DNA of 64,000 nt from Massospora cicadina (Eukaryota; Entomophthoromycota; Entomophthoromycetes; Entomophthorales; Entomophthoraceae): positions 248,001-312,000 of the forward strand of contig JAKSZP010009199.1 of NCBI GenBank assembly GCA_022478985.1. The letters are read 5' to 3'. Positions 1-12,561 of the stretch are shown in pieces. Made by a program: the position numbers and the translations under genes. Numbering within the stretch: position 1 is the first letter of the stretch; every line of letters begins with the position of its first letter. The notes beneath the pieces are model-generated. The model searched no databases. It was not told the origin of the DNA and was given only the letters and a program-made list of their open reading frames with translations.

Positions 1-10
1 CATCATAGTA

Positions 11-1083
11 GTGGTGGGCTGGTTCACTAAGTTCGCCCATTTTATACCATATAACACCACAATAACAGCGACGCAGATGGCAAACTTATCTGTCTCCCAT
101 GTTTTCTCCACCCATTGCATCCTTAAGAAGTTCATCAGTGATTGTGGGCCTCAGATCACATCAGCATTTTGGGAATATTTGTGCAAGACTCTTCAAATTT
201 GTCCATGCTGCTCTACTGGCTCTAAACCATAATCAGATGAGCAGATAGAGCGATTGAACCAGTGTTTGATCATAGTTTTGCGGTGCTACACAGCTGCTGA
301 CCATTCAGATTGGGATTCACACCATCTTTGAGCACAATTCAGCTATAAAAACACCCAGCACCTCTACAGGGTTTTCTCCTTTCTTTGCAAATTATGGGTA
401 TAACCCCTTATCCAACAAGAAACCAGGTGTGGTTTCAAAGTGGAAGCGAGATCGACTTTTTTACGTTCATCAGAAAAGTACACCATGGGGTGAGCACAAA
501 CTTGGAGGATTCCATGAAGTTTTACAAGAAAATGCTGATGGTAAGAGGAGGGTAGGTCCTGAATATAAGGAGGGAGACCTGGTGATGCTCAATGGCAAGA
601 ATATCCCTATCAAGAAGCCATACAAAAAGTTGGGGCCAGAGATGATAGGCCTTTACCGCATTGTTAGAAAAGTGGGTCATGCCTCCTAACAACTGGATCT
701 GCCACCAAATTATGAATCTTTGCCACATTCCATGAGAATAAACTGACTCCATTTAAGGGTTCTTCCATGAGACCCCAGAGTCTTATCTTGTAGACGGGGC
801 ATGAGTGGGAAGTGGAGGAAATTGTGGCCTCTTTAGTATAAAAGGAGGCCTAAATATTTAGTATCTTGGAAGTGTTTTGATGCGTCATAAAACAGCTGGG
901 CTCCAGACCAAGATTGTTCCCATGTACAAATCCTTTTTTAATATGTTCCATCAACTCCTTCCTGACGCCGCAAGTCCCAAACCCACCTCCAAAATTTCAG
1001 CCATGAAATTACCCCAGCCCATAAAAACTTCTCTATTGATGATGCCCCTGGGAGGAAGGTGAAGCCAATAAAACGGAGGGTAA
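11..1083 (+). pseudogene. Ty3/gypsy family A, 3' end of pol (integrase core to chromodomain-like tail)
   Basis: This is the last part of a gypsy polyprotein that starts before the window. The first 220 bases read as an integrase core, with the pattern W-F-T-K-F-A-H-F-I-P followed by I-S-D-C-G-P-Q-I-T, which holds the second catalytic Asp. The stretch with the catalytic Glu (about 230-260) is broken by stops. Bases 429-689 give the post-core segment Y-K-E-G-D-L-V-M-L-N and then L-G-P-E-M-I-G, the GPY/F-like subdomain. Around 800 an E-W-E-V-E-E-I-V-A-S motif marks a chromodomain-like start. Several frameshifts make it non-functional. The same protein is seen in family B at 11977-12210, with clear divergence. 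The integrase would insert the cDNA copy, and the chromodomain would target chromatin. Confidence 0.8.
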
Positions 1084-2000
1084 TATCATGTCTCATGACA
1101 TAATTTCTGGAGTAAATCGTGGGAATAAGAAGGATATAAAGAAGGCCAGTGGAGTCAAGTTGGCGTCCTCCATGATCTTTGATATACTGAGATCAATGCT
1201 ACGTTAATGCCAAGCAAGCCCAGATTTGTACATAGATATTGCGTGAGCAGTTCTGGATGCTACATAAACGGTACTAAAAAATAGCCAGTATTATTTAGTG
1301 ATGGTTTGTTGCTTTTTTTACTAAAAAGAGTGGACTCATTTACAAAATTGAGTATTGCCAAAAAAGGTAAGTTTCATTTGGTTTCCAATTCAAGAGTTTA
1401 GAAATACTGAGCTATAGAAAACCATTAATAGTATCATTATGCTATTGACTAGAATCAATTCTAAGCCTCAGCAAGGTGATCCAGGCATATACTTCCATTT
1501 TTTTCAAATTAGTGTTTATCTGACCGATCTCTCTGTTGGTAATTTCTCTTATCTGAATAAGAATATAATTACAAGTTAAAAATAAAACTAACTTTTGTGG
1601 CCATCGCAGTTTTACCTCCTTGTTAAGTTATTCTGGGGCTTATTTATAAGATATAAAAATGTTTGTGCTTTACAAGGTGTGGTTTATTTTTTAAAGTTTT
1701 ATGGTCTCACATTGGAGAGTTAGAGACACTCTCCTCATAGTTGTTGTTAAAAACTGGCTTGGCTGAAAATTTCCAGCTTTTAATTGCACAGGCTATATAT
1801 GTGTATGATTCATGTTGCTTGATAAATATATATGAGCGATAATAGTAAGACAACTATTATCCATATTTGAATAATCAAACCAGATGTGGTCCAATGCTAA
1901 ACTTGGAAGAATCCACAAAACACTGATTTGACAATTTGAAACTTCTTCCCTATTTTGGCTGAACTTAATCCACTCTCAGAGTCAGAGGTTTCTGGACTTA
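1084..2000 (+). repeat. 3' LTR of gypsy family A (right edge uncertain)
   Basis: The sequence just before it (ACGGAGGGTAA) is a purine-rich tract typical of plus-strand priming, and the pol frame ends here. From 1084 to about 1760 it matches 48334-49020 in order, including shared stretches near 1090-1110, 1380-1400 and 1715-1735. A TATA-like GATATAAAAATG lies near 1649. The first base pair of the LTR reads TA instead of TG. A 39-codon frame (1088-1207) lies in its U3; see findings. I could not place the right edge, and 2000 is an estimate. Confidence 0.6.
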
Positions 2001-2400
2001 GTTCTTGTCACACTGAGTCAGCAGAGATCCACGTTAAAGGTCTACTTCTCTTTTAAGGATATCTGATACTTACTCCTTATACACTCAAATGAGCCCACAA
2101 TTATTGTACTACAACAATAATTAACTGAAGATTAATAGAACTTACTAATGCTGCTTAAATCTTTTCTATTAATATAAAATGCTAGGGAATAAAACTTTTC
2201 TTTCTCGTTACAATCACTATTTGCAACTGATTCAATCCAAGACTAGGTAAGTTTGATGATCCCTTCATGGAGATTAGTGTGCACCCAATTTCAGGTAGTA
2301 GTTGGGCTAGCAAAGTAAAGGGCACATGATCGGTCTTCACACCATCCAAATTTAGGAAATGCCCTGGTGACACAGATGGTCAGGAAAAAACTAAGAAAGC
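2001..2400. other. Spacer without recognisable feature
   Basis: AT-rich sequence between the family A LTR and the LINE. I see no coding frame with recognisable motifs. The LTR of family A or the 5' untranslated part of the LINE may extend into it. Confidence 0.4.
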
Positions 2401-2401
2401 G

Positions 2402-3437
2402 GTGGTGTGTATCTCACCAATTTTAATCTTGACAAAAAAAATGCAACCAATACATCAGAGCTCCACATTCCCATCCCCTGTCATCAGTGGAGCGCGGGCT
2501 TCAAGCTTTTTTGGATATCAATTTAATGGCACTGTGAAAAGGTTTGTAGTGATGTACACAATTACTTCAGATCTTCATATACATAGCACCTCATTCTATG
2601 ACCTGGGGCTGGTTAGACCTCAGGTTTAGAACCAAACAAGCAGCGGACAACACTGCACAGGTGCATGTGGTGGTAAATCTCCTGGTTGGTCAATGGGTGG
2701 TCAAAATGAAGTGCAATCGTTGGACCAAATCTAACCAAATTTTGTTACATTTGACTGTCTCCCCACTACAGAGATATGTACAGTACTCAAGTTACCTCAC
2801 AGACGGATTTAAAAGCTACGTGAATTACACTCTTTTGAGATACAGCCCTTCATGCTTATGCTAGAGCTTAGCACGGGCAAAGAGATTTCAGTGATCACCC
2901 CATCTGAAGTCATAAAAGAAGATTTGACACAAATACCACTCATCGCAGTGCTCAATATTGATGTGCAAGAAACCCAAACATTCTGAGTTATGGTGAACAG
3001 CGCACCTCCTATCTGCACCTTCTGTCGTGCTTTTGTCCATAAGTCACACAACTGCCTCTCCAGAGAGGGCATTACCCAAAATGAAATCCTTCCCAATACA
3101 ATGGGAAGCGCTTTCTCCATTACAAACCAGCCATTGACACCAACGCCGCATTCCATTTGGGTGCGCAGGGTGTTATATTCAGTTAAAGCATGTGTCCCTG
3201 CAAGAAAACAAAAAGGCCAAAAAGGGCCGCAGAGCAGCGGCTAAGGCAGCAGCTATGGCAGCGTCCATGCTCCCGCCTGCCCAAACCCAGGATGACATTG
3301 AGTCATTTGCGGCTGAATCATCTCATGAATCCACTCACCAATCAGATTGGGCCCACCATCCTGCGGACCAGATGGGTGAGTCAGATTTCTCCAGCCAAAA
3401 ATACCAAGCACTGACCAAAACTGACTCCAATACCTAA
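2402..3437 (+). pseudogene. LINE ORF1 (RNA-binding, gag-like) remnant with CCHC zinc knuckle
   Basis: Three consecutive plus-strand frames (2402-2629, 2598-2864, 2990-3437) read as one broken protein. Near 3017-3060 a CX2CX4HX4C knuckle is visible (C-T-F-C-R-A-F-V-H-K-S-H-N-C), the nucleic-acid binding motif usual at the C-terminal half of LINE ORF1. It is followed by a basic, Ala-rich stretch (K-K-A-K-K-G-R-R-A-A-A-K). In intact LINEs this protein coats the element RNA and acts as a chaperone. Two frame changes separate the pieces, and I cannot assign a fold to the N-terminal part. It sits about 150 bases upstream of ORF2, as expected. Confidence 0.65.
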
Positions 3438-3587
3438 TTCCACACCAAGTTTTTGGTAACTTCTGATGGTGCACCACAGGAGCACAGCATCTTAAAGAAT
3501 CTTAACAAATCATCTAAAAAAGATTTGACATAAACCCACAGCAAGGTGATCCTTAAGGATGATTAAACTCCGCCGGTTACCCATTTT

Positions 3588-6500
3588 CAAGAAAAAAGGA
3601 TGCTGAGAAAACTGGTAAAGCAGCACAGGAAGGGCAAGGGGTCCCTTCCCATTGCACCTAAGGTGCAATGGGGAGCCTTCACAATAGTGATATTGAAAAT
3701 CGCTGGACTCAAGGCCTTACTGTCCCAGGCTAGGAAACTGATTTTTTTAAAACATGCTTTACCTGTGGAAATACTGCCATTTAGGAATCCCACTGTCCAC
3801 ATGGTGCTGAGGAAACATGGGCAACCATGATCCTCCCCTCCCTTTCTTTTTGGTCGCCGCACTGTGGGGTGCTTATATGTGCAACCCATAGTTTTAAATT
3901 TATTTCTAAAAAGTTTGTACCTCAATGGGCGTGTGCTTGTAGTGTACTTTTCATGGGATGATGAAGTGCATGCTATCATTAATCTTTATGCCACGACCTA
4001 TGCATGGGCTCGCTGGAAATTCCTCTCAGCCGTAACTTCCCTCCCACTTCCTCCTGATCCATTTGTGGTGGGCGACCTGAACTTCTGGGACAACCCAGCC
4101 ACTGACCTCTGGCCTTCAACACCTATCCCCCTGCAGGGGCACACTAAACTACACATTCTAAAAGCCCTGGGGCTTTTTGATACCTTCCCCAAAAATGAAC
4201 CGCTGCTACCCAACATGTCCTCTCCCCATGAGCACAATGGTCAGTTGAAGTATATGTCCCCATTGACATTATTCTTGCCCCATTGGACTTTTGGTCCCAG
4301 ATTGCACATTTACAATGACAAAAATCGATTTCTCTGACCACAGGATGGTGTCAAATTCCTTCACTTTATCAAACCCTGCGGTACAGGCACTAAATTGGTG
4401 CAAACTTTGGCCAGCCAATATAATATCGCCCAGGTTTTCCTCATGGGTGGACACTGAAACTTTGGCACCAGAGTTTGCCACATCGTTCTGTGCGGACCCA
4501 CTTTCTACCTGGTCAGCCTTCAAAGCGAACACCATCCATCAGGTAGGCCACCTCTCATTGCATCAATCCAGGCCGCCTTGGCGATCATTATGTGCATGCT
4601 TGCAGAAGCGGACAATCTGGAGTCTAATGTCCCTGCCGCAGGCTATAGCCCAGCTTGGAGTTGTAATTTTGCAGTAGTGTCTGATTGTCTCAACGCACTG
4701 GTATGACAACACAAACATTGCATTTGTGTTCAGTTCAAGGCAAAGAATATCATGGCGGGTGACACATGCTCTGCATATCTTTTAAAAAAATTCTTCACGC
4801 TGTGACAGAGCTTGGCCTGCACACTGGTGAGGCGGCTGGACCACTCCATCACAGAAACTCCAGACGAAGTGGAAGTCAAAGTTTGAAACTATTACTCTGA
4901 ATTGTATCAATCTGATTCAGACATACCGGCCAAAATTAATGAGTTTTTCATTAGCGCACATATCTGCACCGTTTCCTGATACCCAGAGTCGATGAATATA
5001 ACTTCTTGGGACAAACTATGGTATGCCATTTACATTGCACCGCACAGGAAGTGCCCAGGTCCAGATGGGTTTCCGTATGAGTTCTATAAGAGATATTTTA
5101 AATATTTCTCCTCTTTGTTGCTTGCCTCAATGAACCAGTGTCTGTTAAAGATGCGCCTCCTTCTGGGGGCCAGGAGGCATACATAATAACTCTGTATAAG
5201 AAAGGGGATAAGCTGGACATGGCCAACTGGTGCCCCACATCACTTAATAATACAGATTGAATTATTTACTAAAATTATGGCAAACCGCCTAGGGGGAAGT
5301 TGCCTCTGATGTAATCTCCTCTGAGCAATTTGGTTTTACCCCAAGCGGTCAATATGGGACAACATACACACCGTAGCCAACGTCTGCCAATCCAAGGCTA
5401 CTTGGACGCTTGTGTTCTTAGACCAGCAAGAAGCTTATGACAGGGTCAACTAAATTACTTTAACGCCTGCCTCCACAAGTTTCACCTCACCCATTGGCTC
5501 ATTAATTAGGTAATGTTTCTTATGGAATCTGAAAAATTGCCTGTGCATGGCCCTGGATTCCTCACTAATGTGATTCACCATCAAAGGGGTCTCTGCCAAG
5601 GGGACCCTTTAAGCCCACTCTTATACAACTTCAGCCTTGACCCACTATTTACGCAATGTGAATGCCCGCCTTGCTGGTGTCCATGTGCAAGGCCAAGCAC
5701 CAGTTAAGATGCTGGCATTTGCTGACGATTGGGTGGTTGGAGCGTCTAACAGTCAAGATGCACGAGAGCTGAAGGCTACTATCCAGGATTACTCCAGAGT
5801 CAGTAACGCCACACTTAACGCCTCCAAAACTAAAATCATTATCCTCAGATGGTACCAAGCCTGCTTGTCACCAGCACCCCTTTTCTTCCTGCTTCAGAAG
5901 CTAGCTCACAGGTTTGCTTGCCCCCACCCCATACCACCCCGCTTGTGCTCACTTTCATGACATGACCCACTGGAGGTAAAGTATTCCATTTGGGAGTGTG
6001 GCTTAAGGCGGGAGGGTATACCACATCGGTAATGGATCACCACATCCTTGAAAATGTCACAAAATGCATCAACTCCCTCAAAGCCCACCAGACTACCCTC
6101 CCAGGCCGGGTTGTGCTTTCAACTCTATGCTCCTGTCTAAAGTCTGGTTTGTGACCCATTCTATCGCCTTTCCCTTTTTTTCTTCACCTCTTTGTACGCC
6201 CTCCTACAAAGGTAGCTTTGGTTAGGCATTTCCACCAGTGCACCTGGGTGTCATGTTTGGCCCTCGCCATAGTGGTGGTATGGACCTGCTCAACTTTGAG
6301 ACCCATGCCACCAATATACTTGGCACCTGTATTGCTGCAGTCACCAACCCCACACTCCCAGCCCAACACTGGTCACGCACATCCCACTCCATTTTTCCCG
6401 CTCCTTGGTCCTCCACAATCCTTCCCATCCCCATTCTCTGTTGGACTATCTGGCCTCTCATCCCTCTGCCATGGGCCCGCATGGGACATTGCCCCATTTA

Positions 6501-7346
6501 AAAGGGTCCTCCTCTCCATGCAGAGCGCTGAGTAGAGAATTTGCATCTGTGGGAAAACCGTCCAGAGGTGTTTCCCTACTCTTGTTTCAAACAAGAAGTC
6601 CATGGGCAAGTTGTTTTAAAAAACCTAGTACCCCTACGTCCCCACCTCATTGCATGTGTGGACTACCTTGACAAGATTGACATCCCGTACACTTTGGAGA
6701 TCCAGAAGGACATTTGGTGATACACACACCATCCTCTTTTACAACAACAAATTCGCACCCATGTGTGGAAATGCCTGAGAAAAGTGTATCGCATGTCTTA
6801 GAGGTCCAATGCCTATCAAATTTCATGCATTATATGCAGTCAATATTGGTCATTAGTCCATAACTTGAAGACTGCTCTTCATCACAGGCGATTTGGCGGG
6901 ATGTTATGCGCTTCTTTTGCCAGACGTGTGATTAGGCTTTCAGCTTGTCCAAAAACATCTTTGCCTTTTCATGTCCTCCCCTATCCACCCTTTTCTCCAC
7001 ACCTTAATTGTTGAAATAGCGCTATGGACAATCCATACCATCGTCCTGGATGAACTCTCTGGCACTACCCCAACCCTCCATGAAGCTGCGCGTCACTTCC
7101 ATTCTCACCTATTGGATCACTTTCAAGCTTAGCTGTTTGGCAACCTGCCATCCTGACAACGCTGGTTGGTGTCATCCTGGTTCCCCATCTAGTTACTCTC
7201 ATCAGATCCTTTCCTTCATTTATGTTCAGTTTTGGCCTAGGCCTCCCCTGTCACTCCCCCTGTTCCTTCCACTGGCAGTCCCGCTAGCAACAGGAGGTAG
7301 CTACGGCTCCTCTGGGGTGCCCCTCGTTTTTCTTGGTATTTTGTAG
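3588..7346 (+). pseudogene. LINE ORF2: APE endonuclease and reverse transcriptase, degenerate
   Basis: Endonuclease: 3690-3760 and 3864-4280 give I-I-N-L-Y-A-T-T, then P-F-V-V-G-D-L-N-F-W-D-N-P and D-H-R-M-V near 4336-4350, the substrate-binding and catalytic blocks of APE-type nucleases. Reverse transcriptase: C-P-G-P-D-G-F-P-Y-E-F-Y-K (5050-5090), L-Y-K-K-G-D-K (5190), F-L-D-Q-Q-E-A-Y-D-R-V-N (5420-5450), G-L-C-Q-G-D-P-L-S-P-L-L-Y (5590-5625) and F-A-D-D-W-V-V (5716-5736), with the catalytic Asp pair intact. After 6000 the frame dissolves, and only scattered C-terminal traces such as H-V-W-K-C-L-R-K near 6755 remain. The protein nicks target DNA and primes reverse transcription. Many stops and shifts rule out activity. 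Confidence 0.85.
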
Positions 7347-7444
7347 TTGGAGTTTTTTGGAAGTGTCTGTCCCAAGGTCGGCCTTCCCTGAAAAAATTAA
7401 ATTTAAAATGCTAGTGAATTTATAGGGGAATTTGGCGCCTATAA

Positions 7445-8395
7445 TGGCTTTATGACATGATTGAGGAAACCAACTTTAAAGATAAAGCTGGTCGTCAGGA
7501 GGCCAAAAAGTGTATGCTAGCAGGACTTACTGACCTCAAACATACCTTAGACCTGCGCTGGGATCAGGACAAATATGCCTAGGTTGGTCTAGGGGATGTG
7601 CGTGATGCTCAGCACTGTGTTATGGCAAGGGCGTTAAAATGCACTAGCTATATTCTTAATGGCAACAGTTTGGTTCAGTTGTTCAAAAAAGGGGTTTTGA
7701 AACCCGTTCAATTTTGAAATTTCTAAATTGGATGAGCCATGCCTTAAATCAATAACTTGAGTTTGGTCAATCTCAAGATATAGCACCCTGGCTGATTGAA
7801 GCATGCACATATTGGTTCACTTGGGCTTAGCATAACTTCCACCAATTGATGATTCCCTCCAATTGTTTAAGTATGTTTCCTCGAGACACCCTTCCTCATT
7901 GGTCGACTTCCTATTAATAAATCACCCATCAATTTACATTTTTTGAATATGATTCCTTGGAAAAACCCGTGTGAAGGCCTCCTCAATGAAGTCTCTAACA
8001 GTGTTAATCATCGAATTTCTCTAAGTTATATCCCATATCTGATGCATCGCTGAGCCGCCCTGGTCCCCTTCATACCAAAGCACCCAAGAACCCCATCACC
8101 AATCTCCACTTGGTTATGGACTCCCCTTTGGAGTCCAACCAAGTTTTGTTACTTATATTCTATCTTTTACTATATAACGCGCCTTACACCCTTGCCCTGG
8201 GTCCTTTTTGCTCTGGCATCCTCTGTGGTACCCTATTTACCATCTTACTAATGACTAGTTCCCTGTCAGTGTGGCTGTGCACCTCACACCACCTTTCCGG
8301 GAAAAAAAGTTACAGACACTCTCCTTACCTTAGTCAACCAACCACTTTTATTTGTGTTCTAGAATTATCTGTGTGGGGCTTTTGCTGAGTGTAAA
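7445..8395 (+). repeat. 5' LTR of family B
   Basis: It begins TGGCTTTATGACATGATTGA and aligns with the 3' copy that begins at 12562. Shared landmarks are the block around 7500-7720 (12610-12830), the block around 8100-8160 (13230-13290) and the block around 8210-8300 (13330-13440). The U3 start encodes a peptide matching the one in the 3' LTR (7451-7720). The right edge is placed where similarity fades and is uncertain by some tens of bases. Confidence 0.65.
8171..8177 (+). promoter_or_regulatory. TATA box of family B 5' LTR
   Basis: TATATAA in the context TTTTACTATATAACGCGCC, about 725 bases into the LTR and followed by a pyrimidine-rich stretch. The matching position in the 3' LTR (about 13300) reads AGTATACTCTGC, so the box is lost there. 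It would mark the U3/R border. Confidence 0.5.
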
Positions 8396-8433
8396 TTGGG
8401 TACACCTTCCATTTGTCACAACCTCAATGGGGC

Positions 8434-9120
8434 TCACCACCATTTTCTTATTTGGCTAATGGTTGTGGAGACTTGGTTGTCCTTGCTACCTCCAACTGGG
8501 AAGTTACCACCCTTCTTGCTTGTACATGGTGGATATAGATGCTTCACAATCCAGGAGTCATTATTCCCTGACTTTCCATCAAAAGTATTAAAAACAATAT
8601 AATTATAATAATTTTTTCTTGGCTTCACATTAGGAAGGTGTAGGCAGGATCATTGATGAAGGGCCTAGTGGTGATGACCTTGTATAACGATGCACAAATC
8701 TTTGTCAAAATGGTTATGGGGTCTACATCCCAAAACGCGTTTTACAACGCCAATTCCTTATATAAAAACGAGCCAAATATCATCCCTTGTGGCTCTAATT
8801 TGGAACCCATATCATTATACCAAATACCCCAGAGAACCCGCGCTTGACCCGTACCATGATCCGCAAAACACAGGCAGTGGAAAAGGTGTTACTTTTGCAC
8901 TACCAAAATGTTTATGCAATTGCTGAAGATATGGTGGGATATGTGACCTCAGTAGTAAGAGTGGCCAACTATCTCTCACCATTCTATGATGCGGAAACAT
9001 ACCCTGGAGGCATGCTTATGCTTGATGAAAAGTTTTCTGAAGAGGTGTTGGCGTTTTATGTATTGAATAAATATCATTTAGGATATTTTTTTGACTACTA
9101 CCCTTTCATCCCCTTTATGT
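8434..9120 (+). pseudogene. Family B leader and gag region, unrecognisable
   Basis: This stretch lies between the 5' LTR and the protease, where gag is expected. Short plus-strand frames exist (8653-8847 and 8844-9122), and the second runs up to the protease. I see no major-homology-like motif or zinc knuckle. The call rests on position only. Confidence 0.3.
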
Positions 9121-12100
9121 AAAATCGAAACAACTATTATAAGGGATACTGGAGCTTCTGAGAATTTTATTGACCAAGATTTTGCCGACTACTTTGATCT
9201 GAATTACTGTCAAGGTGGTATGGTTAGGGGAGATCACTCCAAGGTATTCCCACACTGAAAGTTCTGGGGTTAGTGAATTATCAAGTTGGCAAATACCATT
9301 TGGCTGGCCGCTTCCAAGCTATTAAAAACCTCTTGTACCCCATTATTTTGGGATTAGAGTGGTGGCGAAAGTTTGAAGTCAGAACCAACTTAAAAACAAT
9401 ACTTTGTCCTTAACTTTGGAGAATAATAATATATTAGTTGTCCCTTTGTCTGAGACTAATTCTAAAGGTGATCTGCTACACTGGCCCAATATCCGCACTC
9501 TCAGTCTTGCTTCATTGCTGAAGCCCTCTTTAGATGTACCCTTACTTTCCTTTTTGGAGGGCTAGAGCCTTCATTTGACGCGGCTTTAGCCAATGTGCTA
9601 CCAGCTCATTCAGAGTTTGATTGCAAGTTCAAGCTCAAAGTTTATCTGGTTCATATATCTTCTCCCATTTACTCTTTGACTGTACGGGAGGAAGCTGCCT
9701 TAGATGTGTGGGTTTAGGAGCAGTTAGATAAAGCGCAATATTTCAGCGTATCTCCCCAATATGCTCCCCACTTCCCTTTGTGTATAAGGCTGATGGTATC
9801 TTATGCCCATGCGTAGATTGTGGTAATCTCAACAACGTCACTGTACCAGACTTGAATCCCATCCCACTGGACTCACATATTGCTCACTATGTGGAAAAGG
9901 AGAAAGTTTTTTAAACTGGATTGTTTAAACGCATTCAACCAGATCCGGATCAAGAAGATCCAGGAGTGGTTAATTGCGTTTCCATATAAGAAAAGGTCTT
10001 TTCCATTTTGGTTTATGCCCTTTGAGCTTAAAAGCGCCCCAGCTATCTTCCAACGCCGCATAGATGTGGCCTTGGGGGACCTGCTGGGTGTTTGAGCGGT
10101 GGCTTACATGGACGATATCCTGGAGTTTTCTCCCAATCAAGAGATCCATGCAATACACCTACAGTAGGTGGTAGAGCGTTTGAGTGCAACTGATTTTACA
10201 CTAAAAATTAGTAAATGTGAATATTTCAAGTCCCAAGTCACCTTCCCGGCCAACTTCATGTTTAACTAAGGCCACATGATAAACTCCAGATAAGGAAAAG
10301 CAATTTGTGATTGGCACACCCCAACTTTGGTCAAGGAATTGAGGAGTTTTTGTGGACGTGTGCATTCCTTAAGAGATTCTCGCCCAATATTTCTGAGGTG
10401 GCGGCGCCCCTTATAAGGTGAGTGGAGCTAAAGTTCTCCAGTGGTCCCCCATTTTAAGGTTGCCTTCCAAGCTGTAAACTGCACCCTGTTGTCCACGTCC
10501 ATCCTTCGCCATGTAATTTTAGAAAAAGAGTTCATTGTGGTTATTGATGCCTCCAACTTCGCCATAGTGATTGCCTTATTACAAGTAGGCGAGGATGTAA
10601 TAGAGCATCTGGTGGGATACTTTTCAGGAAAATGTCTTTACAAGAGTTAATCTATGCCGTATATGACAAAGAGTTATTGGTAGTGGTCGAGGCACTCACC
10701 TATTGGCATCATCACTTACATAGCTCATCCCAACATTCCACATTTGTACAGATCACCGTGCCTTGTTGTAAAATCGCACACCTCATGTCTTGACACCACG
10801 GCAAACCTCCTGGCATGAGACCAAAACCCAATTTGTGTTTTCATATGAGTTTACAAAGGGAATGGAGAATGGTTTGTCAGATGCTTTGAGCTGAAACCCT
10901 GCACTGGCTCCCAATCTTAAGGAGGTAGAGATGCATAATACTCACCTGATGAATCCGCCAGTTAAGATTGTGTCCCAACTTCCCTCTCCCTTGGCCCACA
11001 GGCCAGCGCTTGCTCCTCTTGAAAATGTGGAGGCATATGGTATGATCAGAAAGGTAGTCTTTTTACAGCCTTTGTTAGCCAAGTATACCATGGTTCTCGT
11101 CAAGAGTGAGTTAAATCAGGAGGATTTTACCAGGAGATACCACGTGAAGGATGAGACGGTGTGGTTTCAGGGGCGCCTATGGGTTCCTGCCGGACCAATT
11201 TGAAATGAAACTATCTGGGACCATTATAACGGTATCACCTTTGCCATCCTGGGAAGGCGAAGATTCTAGAGTTAATCCAGCGCGCTTAAAATTAAAAGGG
11301 ATTAGTTTACGCAGGTCGCCAAGTATTGTAAAGTGCCTGGTTTACAACCAAATGAAGCTAAATGGCCACCCCCTTGAAGGGTTGTTGGTACCAGTTCAAA
11401 AGGCTGAAGGGCCTTGGACTTCTTTATTGGTTATTTATTGTGGAATTACCTGCGTCTGATGGCTATGATGCCATCATGGTAGTGGTGGACCGCTTTACAA
11501 AGTTCGCCAACTTTATCCCTTGTAGAAACACAGTAACCACGAAAGATATGGCTAGGCACTTCATATTACATGTGTTTGCTCTTCATGGGGTCTCCCAATA
11601 AATAATCAGCGATTGTGAACCCCAGTTTACCACCAACTTTTGGAAAGAGTTGTGTAAGACTCTTCAAATTCGCCCATGCCATTTGACGGCCTATTACCCA
11701 CAATCAGATGGGCAGACTGAACGAGTGAACCAGTGCTTAGAACAGTTCCTGCGGTGTTACGCTGCCGCAGATCATTCAGATTGGGTTTCCATTTCCTCAT
11801 GGCCCAAATCATCTATAACAACGCCCAACATGTATTTATTGGTTGTTCCCCACTTTTTTGCCGCCTAAGGTTTTAACCCCACCTTCAACATGGAGCCCAG
11901 CTTTGGATCTAAAGTGGAAGCAGTGGTAGACTTTTCTAAGACTATCAAGAAAGTACACCAGGGGTGAACACAAGATTTGGATGTGGCTATGCAAGCTTAT
12001 AAGGAGAGCACAGACAGAAAAAGATGGGTTAGTCCTTCATACAAGGAAGGGGATCTCGTGATGCTTGATGCTAAAAACATACCTATCAAGCAGCCAAGAA

Positions 12101-12561
12101 AGAATCTGGAACCAAAGAGTATTGGTATTAACGTGTTGTCAGAAATGTGGGACACGCCACATACCAGTTGGATCTCCTCCCTCGTTCCAGATCTTTGCAA
12201 TCTTGCATAATAGTAAGCTTAAGTTGTTTAAGGGGCCCCCACCAGAGACTCTAAAGGTTTATCTCATATATGGGGCGTTGGAGTGGAAAGCAGAGGAGAT
12301 CGTAGCCTCATGCCAAATAAGAAGAAAGGCTTGAGTGCCTTGTATCCTGGAAGTGATTTTATGCAGCAGAGAACAGTTGGGTTTCAGCGCGTGACTGCAC
12401 ACATGCCAAGATCTGATCAAAGCTTTATACAAGCGTTCCCAGAGCTGCAGGACCTAAGTTGAAGCAAACCATTTCTGCCATGAAGATGGCACCAGCTCAC
12501 AAAATCTTTTCCTTGGCAAAAGCCCCTGAAGGGGTGGAACCTCAAAAGACTGAGAGGATAA
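9121..12561 (+). pseudogene. Family B pol: protease, RT, RNase H, integrase, chromodomain-like tail
   Basis: Protease: I-R-D-T-G-A-S-E-N-F-I-D at 9141-9175, an aspartic protease active site. RT: 9640-10300, with L-D-C-L-N-A-F-N-Q-I-R, then S-A-P-A-I-F-Q-R and A-Y-M-D-D-I-L-E-F (Asp pair intact, 10100-10130), and K-I-S-K-C-E-Y-F-K-S near 10210. RNase H: V-V-I-D-A-S-N-F-A-I near 10530 and Y-D-K-E-L-L near 10660. Integrase: V-V-V-D-R-F-T-K-F-A (11480), I-S-D-C-E-P-Q-F (11605) and [10 protein letters not shown] (11705-11735), so the second Asp and the Glu of the triad are visible. The tail has Y-K-E-G-D-L-V-M-L-D (12040-12070) and A-E-E-I-V-A-S near 12300. More than ten stops or shifts are present. 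Pol ends with E-R-I-M-P and a stop at 12567, a few bases inside the 3' LTR. Confidence 0.85.

Larger units (their letters stand above)
2400..7420 (+). mobile_element. Degenerate non-LTR retrotransposon (LINE) with ORF1 and ORF2
   Basis: A zinc-knuckle ORF1 is followed by an endonuclease plus reverse transcriptase ORF2, both on the plus strand, with no LTRs. The 3' end is a short A-rich tail (GAAAAAATTAAATTTAAAA) at about 7390-7408, right before the family B LTR at 7445. The order APE endonuclease, RT, then a Cys/His-rich tail is that of L1/Tad-like LINEs. Every module carries stops and frameshifts. The 5' edge is set by the first ORF1-like frame and is approximate. I saw no target duplication. 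Confidence 0.8.

Noticed and set aside
8844..9122. 92-codon frame before the family B protease as a separate gene.
   Set aside because: No motif and no recognisable start context; position fits a degraded gag, and the frame runs into the protease.
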